A stretch of DNA of 64,000 nt from the NCBI GenBank assembly GCA_046293395.1, contig JBKBOU010000002.1, forward strand, positions 186,001 through 250,000, in the 5' to 3' direction. This DNA is from CAYNRA01 sp046293395. GTDB taxonomy: Bacteria; Bacteroidota; Bacteroidia; Cytophagales; Spirosomataceae. Shown here piece after piece: positions 34,235 through 42,563 of the stretch (its first letter is position 1; each line of letters begins with the position of its first letter). Under the pieces are notes generated by a model. That model made no database searches. It worked only from the letters and a program-made list of their open reading frames with translations, and had not been told where the DNA came from. The translations under genes were made by a program, and so were the position numbers.

Positions 34235-35695
34235 TTATGGTAAACGTTGTTGAACGATGAAGTTCGATACAGCCGTTGTGTTTCCTGGATGTCCAAGAAC
34301 TACATTCAGGTTGTACGTATTATCTGCATTGATACCTTGTGCAATGGTTCTACCGTCAAGATTTACATCTGTTAAGGCATATCCTTGCAAGATAAATGTC
34401 GCTAACGCATTCGGATTTCCTGCTGCTGTAGTTACCGCGTTTGTAATCGTCGAACGGTCGCTGTTTGCACCAGCTGCAATCACTGAAGCATCCCCGTTTG
34501 CATTACCAGCCCACATATAATTTACACCACCAATCACCGCAGCAGGATTCGTACCGAATAATGTGCTCGTTGTTAAATTTACAGCTTGATTGATGTGATT
34601 AAGCGTGGTTGTTGCAGCATTTGCAATTCCTAAATGGTTTCTATGACGAACCCCTACAATGTAGTTTCCTGCTTCTACGGCAATCTGCAACGGAGAGATA
34701 CCGTCTATATCTACGATATCCCCGTCTCTTTGGATTAGACCAGCTTGTCTTGTAATCACTGTTGTTGGAGTTACAGCATCACGAAGTTCCACCAAAACCC
34801 AGTCAACAATGGCATTTGCACCAGTTACAGCAAAAACGGTAGCAGGGTCAGCGATTGGGCCTGTTACATTTACACTGGTAAACCCAAGTGCTGTATAAGG
34901 TTGAGTTGTCGGGATGATATTATTTGTACGAAGTACATCACGCATCAAACCATCACCGATTAAAGTATATGGTTGCGTGAGAAGTGTACTAGCACCTTGC
35001 AAGAATGCCTTTGGTGTCAAGGCAACAGTAGGACAGCCACTGATTGGGAAACCAGCGATAAGTGGACAGTTATCGTTGTGGTTTGGCACACCGTCACCAT
35101 CGATATCACAAAGAGCAACCATGTTGTAAGTAGCAGAGAAATGACTTGTTCCTAAACCACCAGCATAACCTGCCACAGAGTAATACGAACCAATATTCAA
35201 TGTTCCACCTTCGGCAGTTTGTGAGCCACTTGGTAAAATATTGTATGCAGCATCTGCACCCGCACAATCTCCTGTGATAGAGAAGTTAAATAATTCGACT
35301 TCAGTCCCGGAAGTGTATGTAATCGAAGAAAAATCACCACCTGGAGAGAAAACGAAAAAGTCTGTTGCTGCTGGAGCCCCCGAAGCAAGATCACCTTGGT
35401 TTCTCGTGGTAGTCACCAAACTCCAAGCTGCCGTTGGATTCACAGAAGTAATGTTCGAGATAGCTGTATTACCCGTTCCCGCCGTGATTGTAATCTGCGA
35501 ACTACCATCTGTCAAGAACGCATTTGTTCCTGTTGGTGTAGCCGTCGGACGTAGATAAACGTGGTATTTATTGTCTGATTCTAAGTATCTCAAAGATAAC
35601 TCAATCTGACCAAATGAGGGCATCAAACTCGTTAAAGAGAACACGAAGGCAGTTAGCCAAACGTAAGAAAAACGGGACAAGTAAGTAAACTTCAT
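34235..35695 (-). CDS. Surface protein: cohesin-like domain, calcium repeat, dockerin-like C-terminal module
   Basis: 486 residues. Signal peptide (LTAFVFSLTSLMPSFGQ). Residues about 30-205 are the cohesin-like domain shared with 33523. A short thrombospondin-3-like calcium motif follows (CDIDGDGVPNHNDNCPLIAG), then the C-terminal module found in four array members (KAFLQGASTLLTQPYTL, ANAIVDWVLVELRD, LIQRDGDIVDIDG, VGVRHRNHLGI). It ends with two Asp/Asn-rich repeats (GNANGDASVI, DVNLDGRTIAQG) and QQRLP. The family function is unknown; surface anchoring or assembly is inferred. Confidence 0.8.
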   Translation of the reverse strand: MKFTYLSRFSYVWLTAFVFSLTSLMPSFGQIELSLRYLESDNKYHVYLRPTATPTGTNAFLTDGSSQITITAGTGNTAISNITSVNPTAAWSLVTTTRNQGDLASGAPAATDFFVFSPGGDFSSITYTSGTEVELFNFSITGDCAGADAAYNILPSGSQTAEGGTLNIGSYYSVAGYAGGLGTSHFSATYNMVALCDIDGDGVPNHNDNCPLIAGFPISGCPTVALTPKAFLQGASTLLTQPYTLIGDGLMRDVLRTNNIIPTTQPYTALGFTSVNVTGPIADPATVFAVTGANAIVDWVLVELRDAVTPTTVITRQAGLIQRDGDIVDIDGISPLQIAVEAGNYIVGVRHRNHLGIANAATTTLNHINQAVNLTTSTLFGTNPAAVIGGVNYMWAGNANGDASVIAAGANSDRSTITNAVTTAAGNPNALATFILQGYALTDVNLDGRTIAQGINADNTYNLNVVLGHPGNTTAVSNFIVQQRLP

Positions 35696-35743
35696 AACAA
35701 TTAAAAGGAGGTTTATTAAAAAAAATAGAATGAAAAAATTGAT

Positions 35744-36496
35744 TTAAGGTCTTTGACTCATAATACTGAAATTATTCCCTTGCCCATCGTTATCTGGCGC
35801 GTTCACGACAGCGTTCAGAATATAGGTATTGTCTGCGGCAAACCCTTGCGCGATAGTTCGTCCATCCATATTTACATCGGTTGAATTATACCCAATCAAA
35901 ATGAATGTGTTTGACATCCGGATATTCGCAGCAGCGGAAAGAACGCGGGAGGAAACAATATCTCGGTTATTTCCATTTCCTTGTGCCATGACCGAGCCGT
36001 TTGCACCAGCAGAACCAGCACGAAGGAATCTTCTGCCATCAATCGTTATGGTTGGATTGATACCGAATAATTGCGTGTTCACGTTCGTAAAGTCGATGGT
36101 CAATGGAGTACCATCAAAACTTTGTGGCTGAGCAGCGAAAATGCTCAAATGATTTCTGTGGTGAATCCCGATTCGATACGTTCCTGGAAGTACAGAAACA
36201 GCCAATGGACTTACACCGTCTAGGTCAACAATATCTCCATCTCTTTGCACAAATGCCGCTTGTTGTACGACCACTTGGTTATTTGGTCTTCTAAATTCAA
36301 CCAAAACCCAGTCAACAATGGCATTCGTACCTGTAACATCAAATACGGTTGGACTGACAGTTCCCGAAACTCGTACATTTGTAAACCCAAGTGCCGTGTA
36401 AGGTTCTGTCAAAGGCAGTTGACCCAATCGTCTCAAGTCATCGCGCATAAGTCTGTCTGCATTTATTGTAAATGGTGCATTTGGCAGTGAACCAGC
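35744..36496 (-). pseudogene. 3' remnant of a surface protein cut off by in-frame TGA
   Basis: This is in the same frame as 36497-38656. Its first codons after the TGA read AGSLPNAPFTINADRLMRDD, continuing the conserved module start KVLLQG... of the upstream part. It carries LTEPYTALGFTNV, GTNAIVDWVLVEF, FVQRDGDIVDLDG, IGIHHRNHLSI and the DVNMDGRTIAQG repeat, ending SQRP. An internal ATG at 36448 could in principle start it, but it would lack a signal peptide. The joined product would be 970 residues. Confidence 0.72.
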
Positions 36497-38656
36497 TCAT
36501 TGCAGGAGAACCTTGAAGCTAATTACTTCATCTGGACAACCCGAAGGTGCATTCCCTGGAACAAGCACACACACGTCTTCTTGGTTGAGTACGCCATCAG
36601 TATCACAATCTGCTGCATTCCAAGCAGCACTTGGTGCAACAGTCTGGCTAGCAGGCAAGAAGCTACAGAAATTCAGGGCATTTGTTTGGTCTGTAAGTAC
36701 TTCCGTACCGTCCAAGACACCGTCGCCGTCTGTATCTGGATTAGTTGGATTGGTTAATGCCACAGCTTCAGCACCGTCGTTCAATCCGTCATTATCTGTA
36801 TCAGCTACCAATGGGTTGGATAGATTTGCATTGGGGTTCGCTGGCGTAGTAGGACTATCAATACCTGTTAATTCTTCTCCATTTGTTAGCCCATCGGTAT
36901 CACAATCGAGCAATCTCCAAGCAGCCGTCGTGTTAGCGAAAATCTGGTTTGCAGGATTATAACTACATGGGTCATTTGGTAAAGTTCCGTCTGTGTTTTC
37001 TTGCGCATCGTTCACTCCATCTCCGTCTGTATCGCATTGATTCAATGTTACATTTGGTGTAATGGCAAGACGTGTCGTACTTTCACAACCGTTTTCAACG
37101 CGTGCTGCATAATAGGTTGTACCGTTCACAAGTAAAGTCGTATTGGGCAAGAGATTTCCCCCAGTTGGCGCATCATACCAAACAATATTTGACTCATTTA
37201 AGCCAATATTTGCCAATGTACTTCCATTATTCGAACAAAATTGGGGAGTAGTATTTAGCGTTGTCGGTGCTGCTGGCGTCGGATTAACCGTGATAGTAAT
37301 AGCCGTTCTAGCTGACTCCTCCGTACAACCTACTTTACGGGCTGCAACAAAGAAGGTTGTTGTGGCTGTCAAAGGTCCTGCTGAAACCCCCGTACCTGCT
37401 GGGGTAATTACGAGCGGTGTTGTTGCAGAGAGAGAACTGTACCAAAGTAGTTCATTTCCTGCGTTTGTTGTAGCTGTCAAGACTGTTGATTGACCCGAGC
37501 AAATGGTTGTAACAGCCGTTGTATTGACTGGAGCAGCCGGTGCGCGAAATACCTCAAACAACGAGAGACCTTGTGCTACATTCACACCTAAAAGAGAAGT
37601 GACGCGTACAGAAATCTGATCAAAAGGTTGACCTGGTGCAAAAGGAATGTTCACTACTTGACTCGATTGCAGCAAGCCCAATAAATCTAAACTTAATAAA
37701 GAACCAGCTGGAGCAGTCGCCACGACAGTTCCTTGATTCGAGGCAATAAGTTCAATGTTATCAAGCAAACCTACATTAACCAAAGAGCTATTTACACCCA
37801 GACGTACAATAGCTACATCAGTCGCTTGCGAAGAACCTTCAAAAATAATGTTTTGCTGCAAAGAGGCTGCAACAGACAAAACGCCCAAATTTATGTTTGA
37901 AGCCGTATTCAAGTTCCCATCAATGGCATTGCCAGGATTAGAAACTCCACCACCTAAGTTTAAAATATCTAAGTTAATCCCAGAACCATCAAAGGAAGTA
38001 AATGTAGGCGAACCACAGTTGGCCGCTGCGGGTACAGTATAAGCACCAAAAACATCTAACGTTTTGACCGTACCCAATAGAAGAGCTCCACCAGGAATAT
38101 TTGTCAAACGAATCCGGTTGTAAGATGAAGTTGGTTTTACAGCAAAGTAGAAGTTCCCCGCGGCATCTTGCACAACTCGGAGGTTGGGTCCGGCAAAATT
38201 AGCAGCGTTGTCTGTTTGTCCAGACAAAACGGTTGTTGTTCCATTTCTTGCCTCTACCCGAATGACTTGCTCGCCACCCAAGACTACATTGAGTACACTT
38301 CCTAATAAATTTCCTAAGCTTCCACCCAAAAGTGCATTGAACAAGCTTCCGTCTGCTGCAATTTTTACAAAAGAAGTTGTGTTGGCAGGCAAAGTGGAAG
38401 GAAACTGAATTTCCAATTGTCCTGAGTAAGCACCTAAACCAAGTGCCAAGCCTGAATAGGCTTCAACACTAGCGGATGTTCCTAAATTGCCATCAATTGC
38501 ACGGCTCGCATTGGCCGTATTGGATGAAGAAACAATAGTCGATGCAAAAACTCTTGTTTGTGCCTTTGCAAAACTGATTGTAATAAAGAAAAAAAGGAGA
38601 AAGCTGAAATATCCTACTATTTTTTTCTTTCGGGACGTAGTAAATAATGTATGCAT
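36497..38656 (-). CDS. Large surface protein, N-terminal part, ends at in-frame TGA
   Basis: 719 residues from ATG 38656 with a signal peptide (YFSFLLFFFITISFAKAQ). Two beta domains follow (LGLGAYSGQLEIQFPSTL; VVNIPFAPGQPFDQISVRV), then two Ig-like segments (NELLWYSSLSATTPLVI; ESNIVWYDAPTGGNLLP). A long thrombospondin-3-like stretch with DTDGDGVNDAQE, DTDNDGLNDGAE and DTDGDGVLDGTE follows. Just after the start of the C-terminal module (SFKVLLQ) it meets TGA (36499-36497), where the paralogues have GGA (Gly). Without it the frame would continue to 35744. Confidence 0.78.
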   Translation of the reverse strand: MHTLFTTSRKKKIVGYFSFLLFFFITISFAKAQTRVFASTIVSSSNTANASRAIDGNLGTSASVEAYSGLALGLGAYSGQLEIQFPSTLPANTTSFVKIAADGSLFNALLGGSLGNLLGSVLNVVLGGEQVIRVEARNGTTTVLSGQTDNAANFAGPNLRVVQDAAGNFYFAVKPTSSYNRIRLTNIPGGALLLGTVKTLDVFGAYTVPAAANCGSPTFTSFDGSGINLDILNLGGGVSNPGNAIDGNLNTASNINLGVLSVAASLQQNIIFEGSSQATDVAIVRLGVNSSLVNVGLLDNIELIASNQGTVVATAPAGSLLSLDLLGLLQSSQVVNIPFAPGQPFDQISVRVTSLLGVNVAQGLSLFEVFRAPAAPVNTTAVTTICSGQSTVLTATTNAGNELLWYSSLSATTPLVITPAGTGVSAGPLTATTTFFVAARKVGCTEESARTAITITVNPTPAAPTTLNTTPQFCSNNGSTLANIGLNESNIVWYDAPTGGNLLPNTTLLVNGTTYYAARVENGCESTTRLAITPNVTLNQCDTDGDGVNDAQENTDGTLPNDPCSYNPANQIFANTTAAWRLLDCDTDGLTNGEELTGIDSPTTPANPNANLSNPLVADTDNDGLNDGAEAVALTNPTNPDTDGDGVLDGTEVLTDQTNALNFCSFLPASQTVAPSAAWNAADCDTDGVLNQEDVCVLVPGNAPSGCPDEVISFKVLLQ

Positions 38657-38796
38657 AAAACGAGTATGGTTGGGAACAATCCTTCTTAATTGTTTTAAAA
38701 GGTAAAGTTTAACTGTACAAATATTTACAATAACTATACCAAAAAAACAAATAACTGCTACAAATGTAAAATTAATTAACCAAATATATATACGAA

Positions 38797-38833
38797 AAAA
38801 AAGAGAAATAAGATTTTACCCTATTTCTCTTTT
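38797..38833 (-). terminator. Intrinsic terminator after 38855 gene
   Basis: On the minus strand AAAAGAGAAATA pairs with TATTTCTCTTTT around an 11-base loop and runs into Ts. It ends the transcript of the gene ending at 38855 before the next array gene (38656). Confidence 0.75.
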
Positions 38834-38854
38834 GATTATCAATACATTAAACAA

Positions 38855-41380
38855 TTAAGGAAGTTGCTCTGATAGAATGAAATTCATAAGTGCAGAAACA
38901 TTAACAGGAGAGTTTAAGATGAGATTTAGGATATACGTATTATCTGAACCAACCCCTTGCGCAATAGCAGAGCCGTTCATGTTGGCATCCGCATTTTCAT
39001 ATCCTGCGAGGATAAATGTGGTCACTCCTCCTGTATTCGCAGCCTCACCTAAAATTCGTGCGACAACAAACGTTCGATCACTTGAAGGGCCTTGAGCAAT
39101 GATAGAGCCGTCCGAATTTGTATTTCCAGCCATCAAAGCAAATCTACCTCCCAAAGAAACTTGTGCATTCGTTCCGAACGTCGCTAAAAGTCCTGTGGTG
39201 AAGTCAAGTGTTGTAGCTACTTCATTGAGCGATACAACCCCAGCAGCCATCACCCCCGTATGATTTCTGTGACGAATAGAGACAAAATAATTACCCGCCG
39301 CTACTGGAATCGCCAACGGATTTACCCCATCTATGTCAACAATATCTCCATCTCTTTGAATTAATCCCGCCCTTCTTGCCACTACCGTAGCAGCGTTAGT
39401 AGCACTACGAAGCTCAACCAAAACCCAGTCAACAATGGCATTTGTGCCTGTACTATTAAAAGCCGTTGTTACTGTGCCTCCGCTTGTCACCCCACTAAAA
39501 CCCAAAGCAGTATATGGCTCATTGGTAGGTAAGACACCTAAAACTCGCAAATCATCACGCATTAAATTATCTACATTGCTGGTCGATGGATTTGTTGCTG
39601 TAGAAAGTGCTCCTTGCAAGAAAGCTTTCGCGGCAACCAATACGGCAGGACAACCATTTGGGGCAAGACCAGGCACCAACGGACAGGCATCCACGCCATC
39701 CAAAATACCGTCACCGTCTGTATCACAAATTGCAGTAGAAACAACGGGGGTAACAGCGAGACGAGTGACACTTTCACAACCCGTTGTTGTATTTAGTTGT
39801 GCAGCATAATAAGTTACACCATTGACTAACAGCGTTGAACTAGGCAAAGCCGTCCCGCCTGCTGCAGATGCATACCAAACAATGGAAGTTTCGTTCAATG
39901 AGATAGAAGCCAATGTTGGATTTGTCGTGCTACAAAACGAGGGGGTCGCATTAGAAGTAGTTGGTGCTACTGGCGCAGGTGTAACGTTTACGGTAATACC
40001 AATTCTCTCCGACTCTTCTGTACAACCAATCGTACGGGCTGCCACATAAAAAGTAGTTGTAGCACTCAAAACCCCAGTTGTGAATCCAGCACCTGAGGCG
40101 GTGATGGCGACAGGCGTACCTCCAATTGGTGAAGTGTACCAAAGCAGTTCATTACCTGTTTCGGTCGTGGCAGTTAATGTTGTCGTTAGCCCTTCACAGA
40201 TGGTCAAATTTCCTGCTAATGTCGTATTTGTGGGTGGCGCCGGAATGCGTGTTACTTCAAAGAGGTTTACTGTTTGCGCTACGGTGGCATCCACAAGAGA
40301 GCTAAGACGAACAACCACTTGGTCTATCGGTGCTCCGGGGGAAATAGGAATATCCACCACTTGATTGGCTTGTAAAAGTGCCAAAAGATCAAGGTCTAAT
40401 AAGCTGCTCGCAGCTGCAGACGTAACAACAGCACCATTATTTAAGGTGATAATTTCAATATTATTCAATAAACCAAGATTTAACAACGCCGAAGTAACGC
40501 CTAAACGAACAACAATCTGGTCCGTTGCTTTGGAAGCGGCTTCAAAAAATACGTTTTGTTGTATTGTTGCGCCAACGCCCGCCAAACCTAAGCTAATGCT
40601 CGAGGCAGTTAAGGTATCTCCGTCAATGGAGTTGGGTGCATTTACTACGCCAGCACCGCCAGCTCCTAATAAATCAAGTGTCAGACCGGTTCCATCAAAT
40701 GATGTAAAAGAGGGAGAACCACAGTTATCTGGTGCTGTAGCAGTAAAAGCATCAAATACACGCAAGTCTTTGAATGTACCCAATAAAAGCGCTGCGCCTG
40801 GATTATTCACCAAGCGAATCCGGTTGTAGGAAGCCGTTGGGGTAATAGCAAAGTAAAAATTACCCGCAGCATCTTGCACTACTTTAAAAACATTTCCGGC
40901 AAAGTCTGCAGGGTCATTGGTTTGTGCGGCTGCTACAACGGTAGTACCGTTTCGTGCTTCCACTTCGATAACCTGCTCACCGCCGATAACCAAGTTCAGT
41001 ACATCAGCAAGTAAACCACCCAAACTTCCGCCGAGAAGTGCATTAAAAAGGTCAGAATCTGTTTCTACTTTTACGTAGGAAGTCGTATTGGCTGGCAAGG
41101 TAGTCGGGAACTGCAATTCCAATGTTCCACTGTATGCGCCCAGACCTAATGCCAAGCCGGAGTATGCTTCTACCCGCGCAAAAGTAGCTAAGTCAGCATC
41201 GATGGCATTAGCGGAATTAAAAACGTTTGCTTCGGCAGTCACAGACGTTGTAAATTGCCGTGTAGCTTGTGCGGATACATGGAAAGCCTCAAAAAGAAGA
41301 AAAAAACTTAGAACGATGGAAGTCCATTTTTGAGACCGCAAACTGCGATAAAACGGGTACATTTTTCCCATAATGGTCAT
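38855..41380 (-). CDS. Large surface protein with Ig-like domains and dockerin-like C-terminal module
   Basis: 841 residues from ATG 41380 (MTIMGKMYPFYRS; ATGs at 41371 and 41362 are also possible). It is the intact paralogue of the broken neighbour: LGLGAYSGTLELQFPTTL, VVDIPISPGAPIDQVVVRL, GNELLWYTSPIGGTP and TSIVWYASAAGG match it throughout. One calcium motif (DTDGDGILDGVDACPLVPG) replaces the long stretch. The C-terminal module (KAFLQGALSTATN, TNAIVDWVLVELRSA, RHRNHTGVMA) ends in NTNSDGSIIAQG and DANMNGSAIAQG repeats and SEQLP. Note that the last repeat has Asn for one Asp. Confidence 0.8.
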   Translation of the reverse strand: MTIMGKMYPFYRSLRSQKWTSIVLSFFLLFEAFHVSAQATRQFTTSVTAEANVFNSANAIDADLATFARVEAYSGLALGLGAYSGTLELQFPTTLPANTTSYVKVETDSDLFNALLGGSLGGLLADVLNLVIGGEQVIEVEARNGTTVVAAAQTNDPADFAGNVFKVVQDAAGNFYFAITPTASYNRIRLVNNPGAALLLGTFKDLRVFDAFTATAPDNCGSPSFTSFDGTGLTLDLLGAGGAGVVNAPNSIDGDTLTASSISLGLAGVGATIQQNVFFEAASKATDQIVVRLGVTSALLNLGLLNNIEIITLNNGAVVTSAAASSLLDLDLLALLQANQVVDIPISPGAPIDQVVVRLSSLVDATVAQTVNLFEVTRIPAPPTNTTLAGNLTICEGLTTTLTATTETGNELLWYTSPIGGTPVAITASGAGFTTGVLSATTTFYVAARTIGCTEESERIGITVNVTPAPVAPTTSNATPSFCSTTNPTLASISLNETSIVWYASAAGGTALPSSTLLVNGVTYYAAQLNTTTGCESVTRLAVTPVVSTAICDTDGDGILDGVDACPLVPGLAPNGCPAVLVAAKAFLQGALSTATNPSTSNVDNLMRDDLRVLGVLPTNEPYTALGFSGVTSGGTVTTAFNSTGTNAIVDWVLVELRSATNAATVVARRAGLIQRDGDIVDIDGVNPLAIPVAAGNYFVSIRHRNHTGVMAAGVVSLNEVATTLDFTTGLLATFGTNAQVSLGGRFALMAGNTNSDGSIIAQGPSSDRTFVVARILGEAANTGGVTTFILAGYENADANMNGSAIAQGVGSDNTYILNLILNSPVNVSALMNFILSEQLP

Positions 41381-41559
41381 TTGTTTATAAGCAGACAATT
41401 AAATTCAGATTGAAAATGAAGTCAATATTCATTGATTCTTAGTCATCTACAAATTAAATATACGAATAGTTACAAAAAATATACCATTTAGTACATTACT
41501 AATTTATTTTTTTTACCGCATTTTCTTCTTTTTCAATCACTTACAAATGGTTATAACCT

Positions 41560-41598
41560 AAAAAAGTCGCACTAGAATATTCTAGCGCGACTTTTTTT
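41560..41598 (-). terminator. Intrinsic terminator after atpG
   Basis: AAAAAGTCGC-a-CTAGAAT and ATTCTAG-c-GCGACTTTTT form a long stem, with a T-run on both sides. On the minus strand it follows the atpG stop at 41618. Confidence 0.8.
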
Positions 41599-41617
41599 GA
41601 TAAGGATAAATAAAAAA

Positions 41618-42505
41618 TTAAGCCGATTTAAGCGCTTCTGCACCACCGACAATCTCAAGGATTTCTTTGGTAATAGCAGCTTGGCGTGAGCGGTTGTATT
41701 CAATTTTCAAATCTCTCAATAAATCTCCAGCGTTTTCTGTTGCTTTGTCCATCGCAGTCATACGTGCACCGTGCTCGGAGGCATTCGATTCAAGTACAGC
41801 TTTGAAAAGGTGCATTTTAATTGCTTTTGGAAGTAATTCCAACACGATTTCCTCTTCTGAAGGTTCAAATATATAATCAACAGAAGCCGTTTTTGCAGCG
41901 GAGTCATCAGCTTTTTCGACAACAGGTAACATTTGCTCTGTCCGAATAATCTGAGTAGCAACGTTTTTAAATTCGTTAAAAACAAGCATTACTTCGTCAA
42001 ATTCACCAGCTGCGAATAGAGCCATAACAGATTCAGCTGCTTCGCGGGCTGTTGCAAAACTTAGGCGAAGGAAAATATCAGAAAACTGCGTATGTACTTT
42101 GTATCCTCTGCGTTGGAAAGCCTCGCTTGCTTTTTTTCCAAGTGGAAAAATCTCTACTTTTCCGGCAGCCTGTTGCGCTGCGTATTTTTCAGCGATGAGC
42201 GCGTTAGCCGCTTTGATGACGTTTGTATTGAACGCACCACAAAGACCTCTATCAGACGTTACGACAACGAGTAGCACTTTTTCTACTGGCCGAACCGTAG
42301 TATATGGACTTTGCGCACCCACTTCTGTATTAGCAGACACCGTCGAGATAAGCTCATTCAACTTATTTGCATACGGACGCATTTGAAGAATGGCATCTTG
42401 CGCACGACGCAACTTCGCAGCCGCAACCATTTTCATGGCTTTGGTGATTTGCATCGTAGAATTGACGGAAACGATTCTATTTCGTACTTCTTTTAATGAA
42501 GGCAT
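41618..42505 (-). CDS. atpG: F1F0 ATP synthase gamma subunit
   Basis: 295 residues. MPSLKEVRNRIVSVNSTMQI then TKAMKMVAAAKLRRAQ and the middle SDRGLCGAFNTNV are the signature parts of the gamma shaft; the C-terminus ARMTAMDKATENAGDLLRDL fits the conserved coiled-coil end. It rotates inside the alpha3beta3 ring. The gene follows atpA by 58 bases that contain a hairpin. Confidence 0.96.
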   Translation of the reverse strand: MPSLKEVRNRIVSVNSTMQITKAMKMVAAAKLRRAQDAILQMRPYANKLNELISTVSANTEVGAQSPYTTVRPVEKVLLVVVTSDRGLCGAFNTNVIKAANALIAEKYAAQQAAGKVEIFPLGKKASEAFQRRGYKVHTQFSDIFLRLSFATAREAAESVMALFAAGEFDEVMLVFNEFKNVATQIIRTEQMLPVVEKADDSAAKTASVDYIFEPSEEEIVLELLPKAIKMHLFKAVLESNASEHGARMTAMDKATENAGDLLRDLKIEYNRSRQAAITKEILEIVGGAEALKSA

Positions 42506-42521
42506 TTTTCAATAAAATTAA

Positions 42522-42554
42522 ATACGAAGCAAACGGTTTTCGTTTGCTTCGTAT
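42522..42554 (-). other. Perfect 14-bp hairpin between atpA and atpG
   Basis: ATACGAAGCAAACG (42522-42535) and CGTTTGCTTCGTAT (42541-42554) flank a five-base loop. On the minus strand it follows the atpA stop and is followed by TTAATTTTATT, only a weak T-run. It could partly terminate or stabilise the transcript, giving more atpA than atpG. Confidence 0.55.
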
Positions 42555-42563
42555 GTCATTGAA

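Noticed and set aside
29285..34520. Long antisense frames across the surface-protein array (for example 31415-31609, 34257-34520)
   Set aside because: They mirror the repetitive minus-strand coding sequence and repeat in step with it; shadows only.
35705..35735. Strong Shine-Dalgarno (AAAGGAGGT) on the plus strand followed by ATG
   Set aside because: The reading frame has only five codons before a stop and lies antisense between two array genes; probably coincidence.
36440..36500. Frameshift between the two halves of the 35744-38656 gene
   Set aside because: Counting codons across the gap shows the same frame on both sides (17 codons from the stop to the ATG at 36448); a single TGA, not an indel, is the break.
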